Below, piece by piece: positions 26,187-35,005 of a DNA stretch of 64,000 nt. The notes beneath the pieces are model-generated. The model was not told where the DNA came from. It did no database searches and was given only the letters and a program-made list of their open reading frames with translations. The DNA is from Lichenicola cladoniae. GTDB lineage: Bacteria; Pseudomonadota; Alphaproteobacteria; Acetobacterales; Acetobacteraceae. The stretch's first letter is position 1. Each line of letters starts with the position of its first letter. The stretch lies in NCBI RefSeq assembly GCF_013201075.1, contig NZ_CP053708.1, positions 1,243,501 through 1,307,500 of the forward strand, read 5' to 3'. The translations under genes were made by a program, and so were the position numbers.

Positions 26187-27560
26187 CTAGGAGCGCATGT
26201 CTATGGTGGCTTTGCGGTGCAGATCCCGATTCAGCTGGCGCGAGACCAGCTCGACGCGGTCGTTCAGGAGCTGGTCGGCGATCTCCTCGGTGCTGCGGTC
26301 GGCGAGGTTCTTCTCGGTCCGGGCACAGACCATGATCACGTCGATGCCATCGCCGGATACCAGCGGATGGCTGGCGACGCCGGTCGCGAGCGGCGCCAGC
26401 ACGTTCGCCATCTGCGGGTTGAGGCGGCTCAGCTGCACGCTGCCGGGATTGCTCGGGCGCTTCTCGCCGAAGCTCTTGTTGGCGGCCTCGAGGTCGGCAC
26501 AACTATGCGCGCTCTTGGACAGGGCGGTCGCCTTCTGCAACGCCTCCTGCTGCTGCGGGCTCGGAGCCTGTGGGTTGAGCGGGGTGGTGAACGGGATGAA
26601 GGCCTGGCGCAGATCCATCATCGTCGCCATCTCGCGACCGATCTGGCGACGGCCGGACAGGGTGATGATCTCATAGCCGCCGGCGACCCGGATCGGGTTG
26701 CTGACCGCGCCGATCGGCATCTCCTTGGCGACCGCGACCACCTGGGGGTCGAGGTTGTCCGCCTGCACCCAGCCCAGCGAGCCGCCATCGAGCGCGGTCT
26801 GGCTCTGGCTGAACTGCGCCGCGACGATCGCGAACGGGGCGCCGTCATGCAACTGCTGGATGATCGTGGTGGAAAACTTCAGCGCGTCGGCGGCATTCTT
26901 CGGGTCGTCGACCGGCACGAAGATCTCGCTGATCTGGTACTCCGGCTGGCCGGCTTCGCTGTGCAGGGACGCCTGCCGCTGGTGGATGTCGGCCGAGCTC
27001 ACCCGCGAGCGGTCGCCGAGCTGCTCGCGCAATACGCCGGTCCAGGCGAGCTGGACCCGGATCTGGTCGATCAGCGTGGTGAGCGAGACGCCGTCCTGGG
27101 CAAGCCGGTCGCGCAGCGCGTTGGGCGACATGTTGTTGCGCTTCTCGATATCGCCGATCGAGGCGGCTATCTGCTCGAGCGGGACGTTGATGTGACGCTG
27201 CTGGATTTCCTGCATGCGCAGCTTCTCGTCGATGAGCTGGCGGGTGATCTGCGGGCGCAGCCGGGACAGCACCTCGTCGTTCATCGGCAGGCCGGTCGAC
27301 AGCGCGAACAGCCGTCCACGATCGGCGACATCCCGGCGGGTGATGATCTGGCCGTTCACCACCGCGATGATCTCGTCCTGCGGCTGGGCCGCATCCGGCG
27401 TCTTGGCAGCCGGAGCGATGCCGGTGCCGGCCGGTGCCGCATGCCCATGATGGGGCTGCGGGGAGGCGAACGCACTGGCCGACGTCACCACGCCGGAGGT
27501 CGCCAGGCTGCAACTGGCGAAGGCGGCCAGGGCCGGGAGGGTGAAGCGCCTGAAGCTCAT
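26187..27560 (-). CDS. surA: Periplasmic peptidyl-prolyl isomerase / outer-membrane protein chaperone SurA
   Basis: 457 aa. Signal peptide (LPALAAFASCSLATSG, then ASA), then a His/Pro/Ala spacer and the SurA N-domain (IIAVVNGQIITRRDVADRGR, LRPQITRQLIDEKLRMQEIQ, then ITLTTLIDQ-like helices). One parvulin domain follows (YQISEIFVPVDDPKNAADAL, FAIVAAQFSQSQTALDGGSL, GWVQ and GAVSNPIRVAGGYEIITL), then a C-terminal tail. SurA escorts porins and LptD to the BAM complex. ATG 27560 was chosen over the GTG at 27581 because it starts the signal peptide and has AGGGAC upstream. It follows lptD by 21 bp. Confidence 0.93.
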   Translation of the reverse strand: MSFRRFTLPALAAFASCSLATSGVVTSASAFASPQPHHGHAAPAGTGIAPAAKTPDAAQPQDEIIAVVNGQIITRRDVADRGRLFALSTGLPMNDEVLSRLRPQITRQLIDEKLRMQEIQQRHINVPLEQIAASIGDIEKRNNMSPNALRDRLAQDGVSLTTLIDQIRVQLAWTGVLREQLGDRSRVSSADIHQRQASLHSEAGQPEYQISEIFVPVDDPKNAADALKFSTTIIQQLHDGAPFAIVAAQFSQSQTALDGGSLGWVQADNLDPQVVAVAKEMPIGAVSNPIRVAGGYEIITLSGRRQIGREMATMMDLRQAFIPFTTPLNPQAPSPQQQEALQKATALSKSAHSCADLEAANKSFGEKRPSNPGSVQLSRLNPQMANVLAPLATGVASHPLVSGDGIDVIMVCARTEKNLADRSTEEIADQLLNDRVELVSRQLNRDLHRKATIDMRS

Positions 27561-27581
27561 GGGATGTCCCTGGTCTGCCAC

Positions 27582-29936
27582 TCAGCCGTTCACCGGGAAG
27601 GTGCCGAGCGTCTTGAAGGTAAGGGTGAAGAGGATCGACGTATCCCCACTGTCCCCGTTGATGGTCGTGTAGCGCCGGTTGAAGGCGACGTCGAAGATAA
27701 AGCAGTCGTTCGTGTAGGCGAGATCGGCGCCCAGCGCCACGAACCGGTTGGAGGCCAGGTCCCTTCTGCCATAGGCCGACACACGATAGGCCTTGTAGGT
27801 GCTCGATGCGCCCAGGGTGGCCTCGTTGGTCGGCACGAAATACGCCGCCGGCGGTCCCACGGTATAGGGATTATTGTTGTAGTAGTAATAGTAACTCTTG
27901 GAATTATAGATGTAGCCGCCGGTCACCGAGAGCAGCGGCACCCCGGCGGTGATCAGCCCGTCGGCGAAGCGGGTCTGGCCCGAATTATGGTCCATCCGGT
28001 CGCGGGCGGTGAAGTCGAGCCACCTGGTCGGCGTGAAGCTCAGCCGGCTGACGATATCGGACGCGTGGGTCCCCAGGCCGCTGTTCGGCAACTGGTTCCG
28101 GTCGATGTGCTCCTGGTAGCTCTCGCCGACCAGAGCATCGATCTGGTGGTTGTTGAAGGTCCAGTTCGCGTGCAGGCCGACATTGGCCCGCATCCCGCCA
28201 TCGAGCCGGTCCACGCCCTCGTGGCGGTTCAGCGAGAACAGGGTGGTGTCGGTGAACTCGTAATCGAGGCTGTCCTCGTTCGGGCGGTTCCGGGTGGTGC
28301 TGTTGCCCGAATTCGGCGCCGCGATGAGCTGGACGATCGGCTCGACGATCACCGAGCCGTTCTTCAGTGTCTTGAGGAACGGCCAGTTCATCTTCACGGC
28401 GACGGTCGGCAGCGCCTGGATGGTCGTCGCGGCGTTGACGGTGCTGTAGGCAGGAAGCAGGTCGAGCTTGGTCGCCTTGTAGAGCTCGCTATCCACGTGC
28501 CCGGTCACCACGAACACCTGCCCGAGCGCGTTGCGGAACGGCCGGTCGTAGTTGAGGCTGAGCTGCAGGCGCTGGTCGGAGTTGCCGTTCGGGCGATAGA
28601 TGTTGAAGTCGTTGGTGTTGACGCTGAGCCGGCCGCCGAGTGCGTCGGGTTCACCCATGTAGCTGTAGAGATACCGCGGGAGCACGAACGGCAGCTCGCT
28701 CTGGTTGATGACGCCGGTGTTAAGCCCCTGGTAGAAGCTGCTGTCGATCCGCGAATACGACCCGACGCCGAAGCCTTCGAGGTAGAGGTTGCTGCCCAGC
28801 ACGTCGGCGCCGTAGCCGGTGATGCGGTAGTCGCGCATGTAGTTGGCCGAGCTGGCCAGGTTGACGTCGGCGCCGTAACGCCAGTTCTCGTTCAGGCTGA
28901 ACTGGGTGTGCGCGAACAGGTAGCCCTGCAGCCCCTTGTCGTTCGAGGGGGCGATATAGTTGGTGCCGGAGTAGTAGCCGCCCTGGTCGTTGGTATCGTA
29001 GGCGACGGCGCCGGTCAGGTGGACGATGCCGGTGTTGAACCGCTCACGATACTGGGTGGTGAGCTGCGGACCGGTGGAGCTCGAGATCAGCGGCACGAAA
29101 GTGATGTCGGTGCTGCGGTTGACCGCCCAGAAATAGGGCAGCGTGATGTAGGTGCCGAGGTGCTTGTCGGATGGCGAGATGTCGCCGAGCAGCAGGCCGC
29201 TCTGGCGCTTCACCGACGGATCGGGGGTCGAGAAGAACGGCAGGTAGCCGACCGGCACGCCGAACATGTCGAGATACATGTCGCGGTATTCCATGCGGTG
29301 ATGCTCGAGGTCGTCGGTCGCGTCGTAGGCACGGATCTGCCAGAAGGGCGGACGCTCTGGATGCTGCGCGCAGATCTTGCAGGACGTGTAGACGGCCCGC
29401 GACATCTCGTTGACCTTGCCGTCGGTGCGTCGCGAGCCATTGGCCGCCAGCTTGCCGTTCATGGCGAGCAGGGCGCGCATGTTGGTCATGACGCCCTCGC
29501 GCAGGCCCTGGGTCAGCTCGGCATAGTCCGAGAACAGCACCTGTCCGTCCGGCTCGACGATCGCCACATGGCCGGATGCGGCGGCCACGTTGGTATTGCG
29601 GTCGAACGTGACCTTGTCGGCCCGCAGGATGTGGTCGTTCTGCCAGATCTCGACATGGCCGGTCCAGGTGACCAGGCCGCCCTTGCTGTCGTAGCTGACA
29701 TCGTCGGACCGGAACGTCACCGGCTCGTTGCGGGCCAGCGGCGCGCCCTTGCCGGCGCCCGCCCTCGGCATGGAGAATTGGGCCCGGGCCGCCTGGAAAG
29801 GCGCGCCGGCGAGCGCGATGCCTGACAGTCCCGCCACCACCATGATGGTACGCGATCGCCACAGGCGCCTGGGGAGTGGTGCGCCCGTGGCGCAGGGGCA
29901 TGGGGTTCGGAGAGCGGGAGCAGCGAAGCGGCGCAT
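27582..29936 (-). CDS. lptD: LPS-assembly outer-membrane protein LptD
   Basis: 784 aa. Signal peptide region to about residue 52 (IALAGAPFQAARAQ), then the LptA-like jellyroll (VTFRSDDVSYDSKGGLVTWT, GHVEIWQNDHILRADKVTFD, ASGHVAIVEPDGQVLFSDYA), then the large beta-barrel starting near LGTYITLPYFWAVN and ending in strands such as ILFTLTFKTLGTF. Together with LptE it inserts LPS into the outer leaflet. Cysteines: a CKIC pair near residue 190 and a single Cys in TNDCFIF near the C-terminus, fewer than the four of E. coli. A Tyr/Asn run (SYYYYYNNNPY) lies in a late loop. Its ATG overlaps the lptG stop. Confidence 0.96.
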   Translation of the reverse strand: MRRFAAPALRTPCPCATGAPLPRRLWRSRTIMVVAGLSGIALAGAPFQAARAQFSMPRAGAGKGAPLARNEPVTFRSDDVSYDSKGGLVTWTGHVEIWQNDHILRADKVTFDRNTNVAAASGHVAIVEPDGQVLFSDYAELTQGLREGVMTNMRALLAMNGKLAANGSRRTDGKVNEMSRAVYTSCKICAQHPERPPFWQIRAYDATDDLEHHRMEYRDMYLDMFGVPVGYLPFFSTPDPSVKRQSGLLLGDISPSDKHLGTYITLPYFWAVNRSTDITFVPLISSSTGPQLTTQYRERFNTGIVHLTGAVAYDTNDQGGYYSGTNYIAPSNDKGLQGYLFAHTQFSLNENWRYGADVNLASSANYMRDYRITGYGADVLGSNLYLEGFGVGSYSRIDSSFYQGLNTGVINQSELPFVLPRYLYSYMGEPDALGGRLSVNTNDFNIYRPNGNSDQRLQLSLNYDRPFRNALGQVFVVTGHVDSELYKATKLDLLPAYSTVNAATTIQALPTVAVKMNWPFLKTLKNGSVIVEPIVQLIAAPNSGNSTTRNRPNEDSLDYEFTDTTLFSLNRHEGVDRLDGGMRANVGLHANWTFNNHQIDALVGESYQEHIDRNQLPNSGLGTHASDIVSRLSFTPTRWLDFTARDRMDHNSGQTRFADGLITAGVPLLSVTGGYIYNSKSYYYYYNNNPYTVGPPAAYFVPTNEATLGASSTYKAYRVSAYGRRDLASNRFVALGADLAYTNDCFIFDVAFNRRYTTINGDSGDTSILFTLTFKTLGTFPVNG

Positions 29937-31048
29937 CAGCCGTCCTCCAGGTGAAGCAAGAGGGTTATGGCAAGCAACAGCCCGGCGCCGCTCGGCGCCC
30001 AGGCTGCCATGATCGGAGGCAGCGCGCCGGATTGACCGAACTGCTCGGCGATCTTGGAAATGGTGAATAGCGCGAATCCGGCGGCGATGCCGCTGCCGAT
30101 CATCCGCGCGACACCGCCGCGCCGGACCGGTCGCATCGAGAAGCCGGCCGATACCAGGGCCATGGTGCCGGCCAGCAGCGGCAGCGCCAGCAGTTCCTGG
30201 AAGTGCAGCCGGTGCCGGATGGTGGAGAAGCCCGACCGCTCCAGCAGCGCGATGAAGCCGGGCAACGACCAGACCGACAGCGTGTCCGGAGCGGCGAAGC
30301 TCTCCTGCACCCGGTTCACGGTGAGGTCGGTGGGCAGGCTGATGTCGCCCACCTTCTCGGGCAGGTGATCGGGCGCGATGCTGCTGGCGCCGTGAAAGAT
30401 CCAGGCACCAGCGCCGAGACGGCCATCACTCGCCTCGACCCGGCGCAGCAGCCGGTCCTTCGCATCCAGCCGGAACACGCTGATGCCCTGCAGGTCGAGC
30501 ACGCCCTTTTTCAGCACCACCTTCTGCGCGTGCAGGATGGCGACTCCGCCCGGTGTCAGGCCCGAGTCGGATTGCCGCAGCCAGAGCTGTCCGCCGGACA
30601 GGTTGAGCGAGCCGCCGGCACTGCGCAGGTAGGTGCTGTCCAGCACTTCCGCCCTCGAGTAGGTAGCCGACGAGAGCGGGCTCAGCAGGGTGGTCGCGGC
30701 CAGCCCCAGCCCCATGGCGCACGCCAGCGGCGCCGCCAGGAACTGCCAGGCCGAGATGCCGGCTGCACGTGCCACCACCAGCTCTGACGAACGGGTCAGC
30801 CTCCAGAAACATACGATCCCGCCCAGGAGTACACCGAAGGGCAGGATATCGATGCAGAAATACGGCAGATGGAGGGCAGCGATTTCGACCGCGAGGCTGG
30901 CTGGGACGTCGGGACGGGTCGCCGCGCGGCGCAGCAGGTCGATGAAGTCGAACAGCGATACCAGGCCGGTGAGCGAGGCCACCATGGCCAGCACCGCGAG
31001 GGTGAACTGCCTCGCGACGTACAGGGACAGGGTGACGGCGACAGGCAT
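29936..31048 (-). CDS. lptG: LPS export permease LptG
   Basis: 370 aa inner-membrane YjgP/YjgQ-type permease. Three N-terminal helices (LAVLAMVASLTGLVSLFDFI, YFCIDILPFGVLLGGIVCFW, and LACAMGLGLAATTLLSPLS), a periplasmic beta-jellyroll (about 125-260), and three C-terminal helices (LLALPLLAGTMALVSAGFSM, IAAGFALFTISKIAEQFG, APSGAGLLLAITLLLHL). With LptF and the ATPase LptB it extracts LPS and hands it to LptC. Stop and lptD start overlap (TGATG), and lptF ends 8 bp upstream, so the three are coupled. lptB/lptC/lptA are not in this window. Confidence 0.93.
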   Translation of the reverse strand: MPVAVTLSLYVARQFTLAVLAMVASLTGLVSLFDFIDLLRRAATRPDVPASLAVEIAALHLPYFCIDILPFGVLLGGIVCFWRLTRSSELVVARAAGISAWQFLAAPLACAMGLGLAATTLLSPLSSATYSRAEVLDSTYLRSAGGSLNLSGGQLWLRQSDSGLTPGGVAILHAQKVVLKKGVLDLQGISVFRLDAKDRLLRRVEASDGRLGAGAWIFHGASSIAPDHLPEKVGDISLPTDLTVNRVQESFAAPDTLSVWSLPGFIALLERSGFSTIRHRLHFQELLALPLLAGTMALVSAGFSMRPVRRGGVARMIGSGIAAGFALFTISKIAEQFGQSGALPPIMAAWAPSGAGLLLAITLLLHLEDG

Positions 31049-31056
31049 CTACCGGG

Positions 31057-32199
31057 TCACTCTGCGGCGAGTGCATTGGACGGCGCGGCGCGGCGGCTCA
31101 ACCCGAGCTCGGGCCAGAACAGCATCCCGCAGCAGATCAGGCCGGGCAGGATCGCCTGCAGCCAGATCAGCGGAATCAGGGCAGGCGTGCGGGCGGCTAC
31201 GCTCTGCTCGACCAGCCCCAGGGCAAGCAGCCCGACCACGGTCATGATGGCCGCCAGCGGGCGTGCGATGTTGCCATGCCGGGAGAACGCCCCGGACAGC
31301 ACCGCCACCAGGGCCACCATGGCGAACGAGAACGCGGTCAGCGGGGAGCTGAGACGGCGCTGCGCCTCGACCGCGAACTTGCCGACATCGCGCGCCTGCA
31401 CGAACCGCGGGTCGGGGTGCATCAGCTCGTTCAACGACATCTCGGTGGCATCGCGGTAACGGATGTCGTCGTCCTTGGAGCTTGCGGCGAGGTCGATCGT
31501 GTTGCGCGCGAAGGTTAGCACGTTCAGCCGGCCCGTCTGCCGGTCGATTTCCTCGCGTGACCCATTATAGAGCACGACCCGCGGCACGTCGCCGCTGGAC
31601 TCAAGGTGGCCGTGCTCGGCCAGGATGGTGGCGCGGCTGTTCTTCTGGCGATCATCCTGGACCAGGATGCCGTGCAGGGTCCCGTCCCGGTCGCGCGTCC
31701 GGATATAGACCGTCATGGTCGGCGAGACCGGCGTGAATACCCCTTCCTGGAGCAGGAAGGCGGCCATCTTGTTGCGGATCTCGAACTCGTATTCGCGGAA
31801 GCTGTGATAGCTCGCCGGAACGATCCAGATGTTCAGGACGTAGGAGAGCGCGACCGCGATGCCGGCGCAGTACAAGCCCGGCCTGGCGATCGCCGAGGGC
31901 GGCAGGCCGGCGGCCCGCATGACCGTCAGCTCCCGGTCGGTGGCCAGGCGCTGGTAGACGAACTGGACGACAACGAAGGTGGTGATCGGCAGGATGACGG
32001 CAACGAAACTCGGGATCAGCAGGCTGGTCAGCTGTACGAACACCCTGAACGACAGGCCTCGGTCGACGACCAGGCTGACGAAGCGCAGCGACTGGGTCAG
32101 CCAGATCAGGGCCGCCAGTCCGCCGGTGGTCGCGAGCAGTGCTGCCAGCAACTGTCGCAGCACGTACCGGTCCAGCCTGGTCAGGAAAGGCGCAATCAT
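31057..32199 (-). CDS. lptF: LPS export permease LptF
   Basis: 380 aa from ATG 32199 (upstream GAGAGAGG supports it; an in-frame start 27 codons earlier is less likely). The YjgP/YjgQ fold begins TRLDRYVLRQLLAALLATTG, followed by LLIPSFVAVILPITTFVVVQ, ELTVMRAAGLPPSAIARPGL, a periplasmic jellyroll (about 120-255) and C-terminal helices (AFSFAMVALVAVLSGAFSR, IMTVVGLLALGLVEQS). Partner of LptG in the LptBFG transporter. First gene of the lptF-lptG-lptD-surA-rsmA series. Divergent from the PLD gene across about 86 bp that should hold both promoters. Confidence 0.93.
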   Translation of the reverse strand: MIAPFLTRLDRYVLRQLLAALLATTGGLAALIWLTQSLRFVSLVVDRGLSFRVFVQLTSLLIPSFVAVILPITTFVVVQFVYQRLATDRELTVMRAAGLPPSAIARPGLYCAGIAVALSYVLNIWIVPASYHSFREYEFEIRNKMAAFLLQEGVFTPVSPTMTVYIRTRDRDGTLHGILVQDDRQKNSRATILAEHGHLESSGDVPRVVLYNGSREEIDRQTGRLNVLTFARNTIDLAASSKDDDIRYRDATEMSLNELMHPDPRFVQARDVGKFAVEAQRRLSSPLTAFSFAMVALVAVLSGAFSRHGNIARPLAAIMTVVGLLALGLVEQSVAARTPALIPLIWLQAILPGLICCGMLFWPELGLSRRAAPSNALAAE

Positions 32200-32285
32200 G
32201 CCTCTCTCTACCCTCCATGGCGTTCCGGCAAAAGACGGCAACATGGAACGGAACGTGACCCGTGGTGGGTAAGGGTTCACGGCGG

Positions 32286-33485
32286 ATGGGCAGGGACGCG
32301 CTGCTGGCCCACCATCGTCGGCTGCACGGCCCGGTGTCCAGATGTCCGATCCTGGACGGCAACCGGGTGACGCTGCTGCCGCACGGGGCGGCGGTGGTGG
32401 ATGCGGTGATGGACGCCATCGAGGCGGCGCAGGAGCACGTCCATCTCGAATACTATACCGTCGACGACGTGACGCTCGGCGGCCGCAGCCTGTTTACGCT
32501 GCTGGAACGCACCGCCCGGCGCGGTGTCGAGGTGGCGCTGACCTGGGACGCGATCGGCTCCGGCAGCACCGAGGATGCTGCCTTCGACCGCCTGCGCCGG
32601 GCCGGCGTCAGGCTGCTCGAATATCATTCGATCAACCCGTTCAAGGCCCGTTTCGACATCCGCATGAACGATCGCAACCATCGCAAGCTGGCGGTGATCG
32701 ATGGCCGGGTGGCGGTGATGGGTGGCACCAACATGTCGAAGGTGTACGAGACGCCGGCGTCGGTCGGCCGCGGGCCGGACGCCGACCATGCCTTCTGGAT
32801 CGATAACGGCGTGCGGATCGAAGGCCCGGCGGTAGCCGAGGTTCACGCGCTGTTCTTCCATACATGGGACACGCAGGGCGGCGGCCAGTCGCCACCGCTG
32901 CGCGGGCGCGACGACCCTGGGCCGGCGGCACGGGGCAACCAGCATATCCGCGTGGCCGGCAGCGCACCGGCGGAGCGCCGGCCGCTCTATAACCAGGCGA
33001 TGCGCGCGGCGATCAGGGGCGCACGATCGCGGATCGTGCTGACGACCGGCTATTTCGTGCCGTCGCACCGGGAATGGAAGCTGCTGGCGCGTGCTGCCCG
33101 ACGCGGTGTCGAGGTCGATCTGCTGCTCCCGGGCTACAGCGACGTCCAGGCGGCGGTGCATGCGGCACGCGCCCTGTACGGCCGGTTGCTGCGAGCCGGC
33201 GTGCGCATCCATGAGGTACGGGACGCGATGCTGCACGCAAAGGCGTCGACGATCGACGGTGTGTTCACCGCGATCGGCTCGTCGAACTTCGACTGGCGCA
33301 GCGTGCACTACAACAACGAGATCGACGCGATCGTGCTCGGCCACGAAACCGCCGATGCCGTGGAAGCGATGTTGCGCAGCCAGATCGAGACTGCTTATTC
33401 GATCGGGTATGAGGAATGGCGTAACCGTTCCAAGCGTGAGTTGATGCTGGAGTTTGCAGCGCGGATTTGGAAGCGGCTGATGTAG
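32286..33485 (+). CDS. Phospholipase D-family protein, cardiolipin synthase-like
   Basis: 399 aa with two HKD motifs: NHRKLAVIDG...GGTN (H132, K134) and LHAKASTIDG...GSSN (about residue 320). Members condense two phosphatidylglycerols, or PG with PE, to cardiolipin, or hydrolyse phospholipids. There is no N-terminal membrane helix, so it resembles the soluble/peripheral ClsB type rather than ClsA. A conserved YFVPSHREWKLLARAARRGV segment also fits ClsB. ATG 32286 was chosen; a GTG eight codons upstream is possible. It sits next to the LPS-export genes on the opposite strand, consistent with an envelope role. Confidence 0.88.
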   Translation: MGRDALLAHHRRLHGPVSRCPILDGNRVTLLPHGAAVVDAVMDAIEAAQEHVHLEYYTVDDVTLGGRSLFTLLERTARRGVEVALTWDAIGSGSTEDAAFDRLRRAGVRLLEYHSINPFKARFDIRMNDRNHRKLAVIDGRVAVMGGTNMSKVYETPASVGRGPDADHAFWIDNGVRIEGPAVAEVHALFFHTWDTQGGGQSPPLRGRDDPGPAARGNQHIRVAGSAPAERRPLYNQAMRAAIRGARSRIVLTTGYFVPSHREWKLLARAARRGVEVDLLLPGYSDVQAAVHAARALYGRLLRAGVRIHEVRDAMLHAKASTIDGVFTAIGSSNFDWRSVHYNNEIDAIVLGHETADAVEAMLRSQIETAYSIGYEEWRNRSKRELMLEFAARIWKRLM

Positions 33486-33528
33486 ATAATACCGGTGCAG
33501 GGCGTTGGCGGGTTACACTGTTGACGTA

Positions 33529-33963
33529 TCAGGAGGGCGGCATGGTCCGTCGTTCATGCAACTTCAACCGGATATAGGCGCCTGCCATGCCGAGAAAAAG
33601 CGATAGTACAAAACAAAGGACTTTTAATGTCTTAGGAACGTCATCGACTGCGGATGGACCAGTGAGTAACTGATGCAAGAGCAGGCTGCCGGCAACACCG
33701 ACGCATGGTAGAAGGCCGGAAACTAGAAAACCGGCCCCAATAAAATTGAGGCAGACATAGCCAGAGAGCAAACTGCTGATCATGATTGCGATAATGAAAA
33801 GAACCTGTCCAACATTGGACGCATGACGATCTGCTATTAGTGCTGGCAGCCCGCGTGGGAAACTCATAAAATTACTGCTGATCGATACGAGTATTGTCGA
33901 CAAGATCATTGTCAGCGCGACGTTCAACAGGTTCGACAGAAGTGCGCGAAAAGCTAACTTCAA
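33529..33963 (-). CDS. Small hypothetical membrane protein
   Basis: 144 aa, no family recognised. Four hydrophobic stretches fit transmembrane helices: ALTMILSTILVSISSN, QVLFIIAIMISSLLSGYV, FLVSGLLPCVGVAGSLLLH and VLCFVLSLFLGMAGAYI, with a short charged C-terminus (RLKLHERR). The first codon is TTG with no clear ribosome-binding site, so the N-terminus is doubtful. Base composition is clearly AT-richer than neighbours and rare codons are common, pointing to recent acquisition. Isolated: it faces away from the PLD gene's end and has no operon partner. Confidence 0.5.
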   Translation of the reverse strand: MKLAFRALLSNLLNVALTMILSTILVSISSNFMSFPRGLPALIADRHASNVGQVLFIIAIMISSLLSGYVCLNFIGAGFLVSGLLPCVGVAGSLLLHQLLTGPSAVDDVPKTLKVLCFVLSLFLGMAGAYIRLKLHERRTMPPS

Positions 33964-34198
33964 CGTAGGGTGCCCAGACGCTCAGTGGTGATTTACATAA
34001 CTACGCTAAGGCAAGTAGTTTATCTTCCTACCTATGGGATCGCAATAACTGGACGCTCGATCCCCTCCTATCCTTGGGATGCTTCTTCTTACACAGTATA
34101 ATCTGATAAATGCCGCGCAGAGCAGCAATGCTTTCTGAATAACACTTGATAGGATGTATGAGCTCAATTCGGAATTCTTGCGTCGAACACGCCAGCCT
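33964..34198. other. AT-rich intergenic segment
   Basis: Upstream of the hypothetical membrane protein and downstream of the MOSC gene. It is markedly AT-rich for this genome, with runs such as TAATCTGATAAATGCC and AACACTTGATAGG. No gene, RNA or clear repeat seen. Together with 33486-33963 it forms a ~0.7 kb low-GC islet. Confidence 0.5.
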
Positions 34199-35005
34199 TC
34201 AGGTTTCCTGAAGCACCGAGACTGTGTCGCCCACGGCCAGCGTGCCGGGTGCGAGTGGGATCAGGTTGGCGCCGAACACGATGCCGTCCTCGGTCCGGTT
34301 GATCCGGCCCAGGGTCCGCAACGGCTCGCCGGGATGCGGTGTCTCGCCGGTCACTTGGTCGCGGGTGATGACGACGCAGCGGGTGCTCGGCTTCGGCGCG
34401 CGGAACATCATCGTGCCGATGCGCAGGAGCAGCCAACTATTCTCCGACCATGCGGGCAGGCCCGAGATCGTGACGCTCGGACGGAACCGCTCCATGCCCA
34501 CCGGATGATCGAGCGCTGCGTTCAGGGACGCGAGCGACGCGTCGTTGGCGGCCAGCAACGGATACCCGTCCGCGAAACCGACATGGTCGGCTGGTTCGGC
34601 GAACTCCGGGTCTATGGGCCGCATGTCAGGATCGTCCATGTAGGCCAGCCGGCACGCTCGTCCGAGCGCGTCCGACAGCCAGGCTTCGGATGCCGCATCG
34701 GCCCGCACCGCGGACATCACATCGTTCCATATGGTCACCGTTATGCGGTCGGCGCCCTTGGGTGGAATAGCGGCGAGGCAGCTACGCTCGCCGTGGCGCA
34801 TGGTCAGGCCGGCCTCGTCCGCCCGCGCGTCGAACTGTGCCAGCCGAGCGACCTGCCTCTGGGTCAGGAATGCACCGTCGGGATCGGTCACCATCCAGCG
34901 CCGGTCATGCACGATGCCGTGCCTGGCCACCCCGGTCGAGACCAGGCTCCGGCCGCGCATGCCCTTCACCGGATAGACGTGCAGGCTCTCGACGCGATCG
35001 ATCAT
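34199..35005 (-). CDS. MOSC domain-containing protein
   Basis: 268 aa. N-terminal MOSC beta-barrel domain (SLHVYPVKGMRGRSLVST, RHGIVHDRRWMVTDPDGAFL, TQRQVARLAQ), then the C-terminal MOSC domain with RFRPSVTISGLPAWSENSW and the characteristic Cys in PKPSTRCVVITRDQVTGE, ending in VGDTVSVL. The family (YcbX/mARC-like) binds molybdenum cofactor and reduces N-hydroxylated substrates. No fused ferredoxin domain is present, so it would need a separate electron donor. Start ATG 35005 overlaps the preceding gene's stop in ATGA, so it is translationally coupled to the FAD oxidoreductase. Confidence 0.9.
   Translation of the reverse strand: MIDRVESLHVYPVKGMRGRSLVSTGVARHGIVHDRRWMVTDPDGAFLTQRQVARLAQFDARADEAGLTMRHGERSCLAAIPPKGADRITVTIWNDVMSAVRADAASEAWLSDALGRACRLAYMDDPDMRPIDPEFAEPADHVGFADGYPLLAANDASLASLNAALDHPVGMERFRPSVTISGLPAWSENSWLLLRIGTMMFRAPKPSTRCVVITRDQVTGETPHPGEPLRTLGRINRTEDGIVFGANLIPLAPGTLAVGDTVSVLQET

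Noticed and set aside
26031-29825. A 1264-codon open frame on the plus strand opposite surA and lptD
   Set aside because: It mirrors the codon pattern of the real minus-strand genes, has His/Arg/Gln-rich composition without any domain, and no ribosome-binding site. Typical GC-rich antisense artefact.
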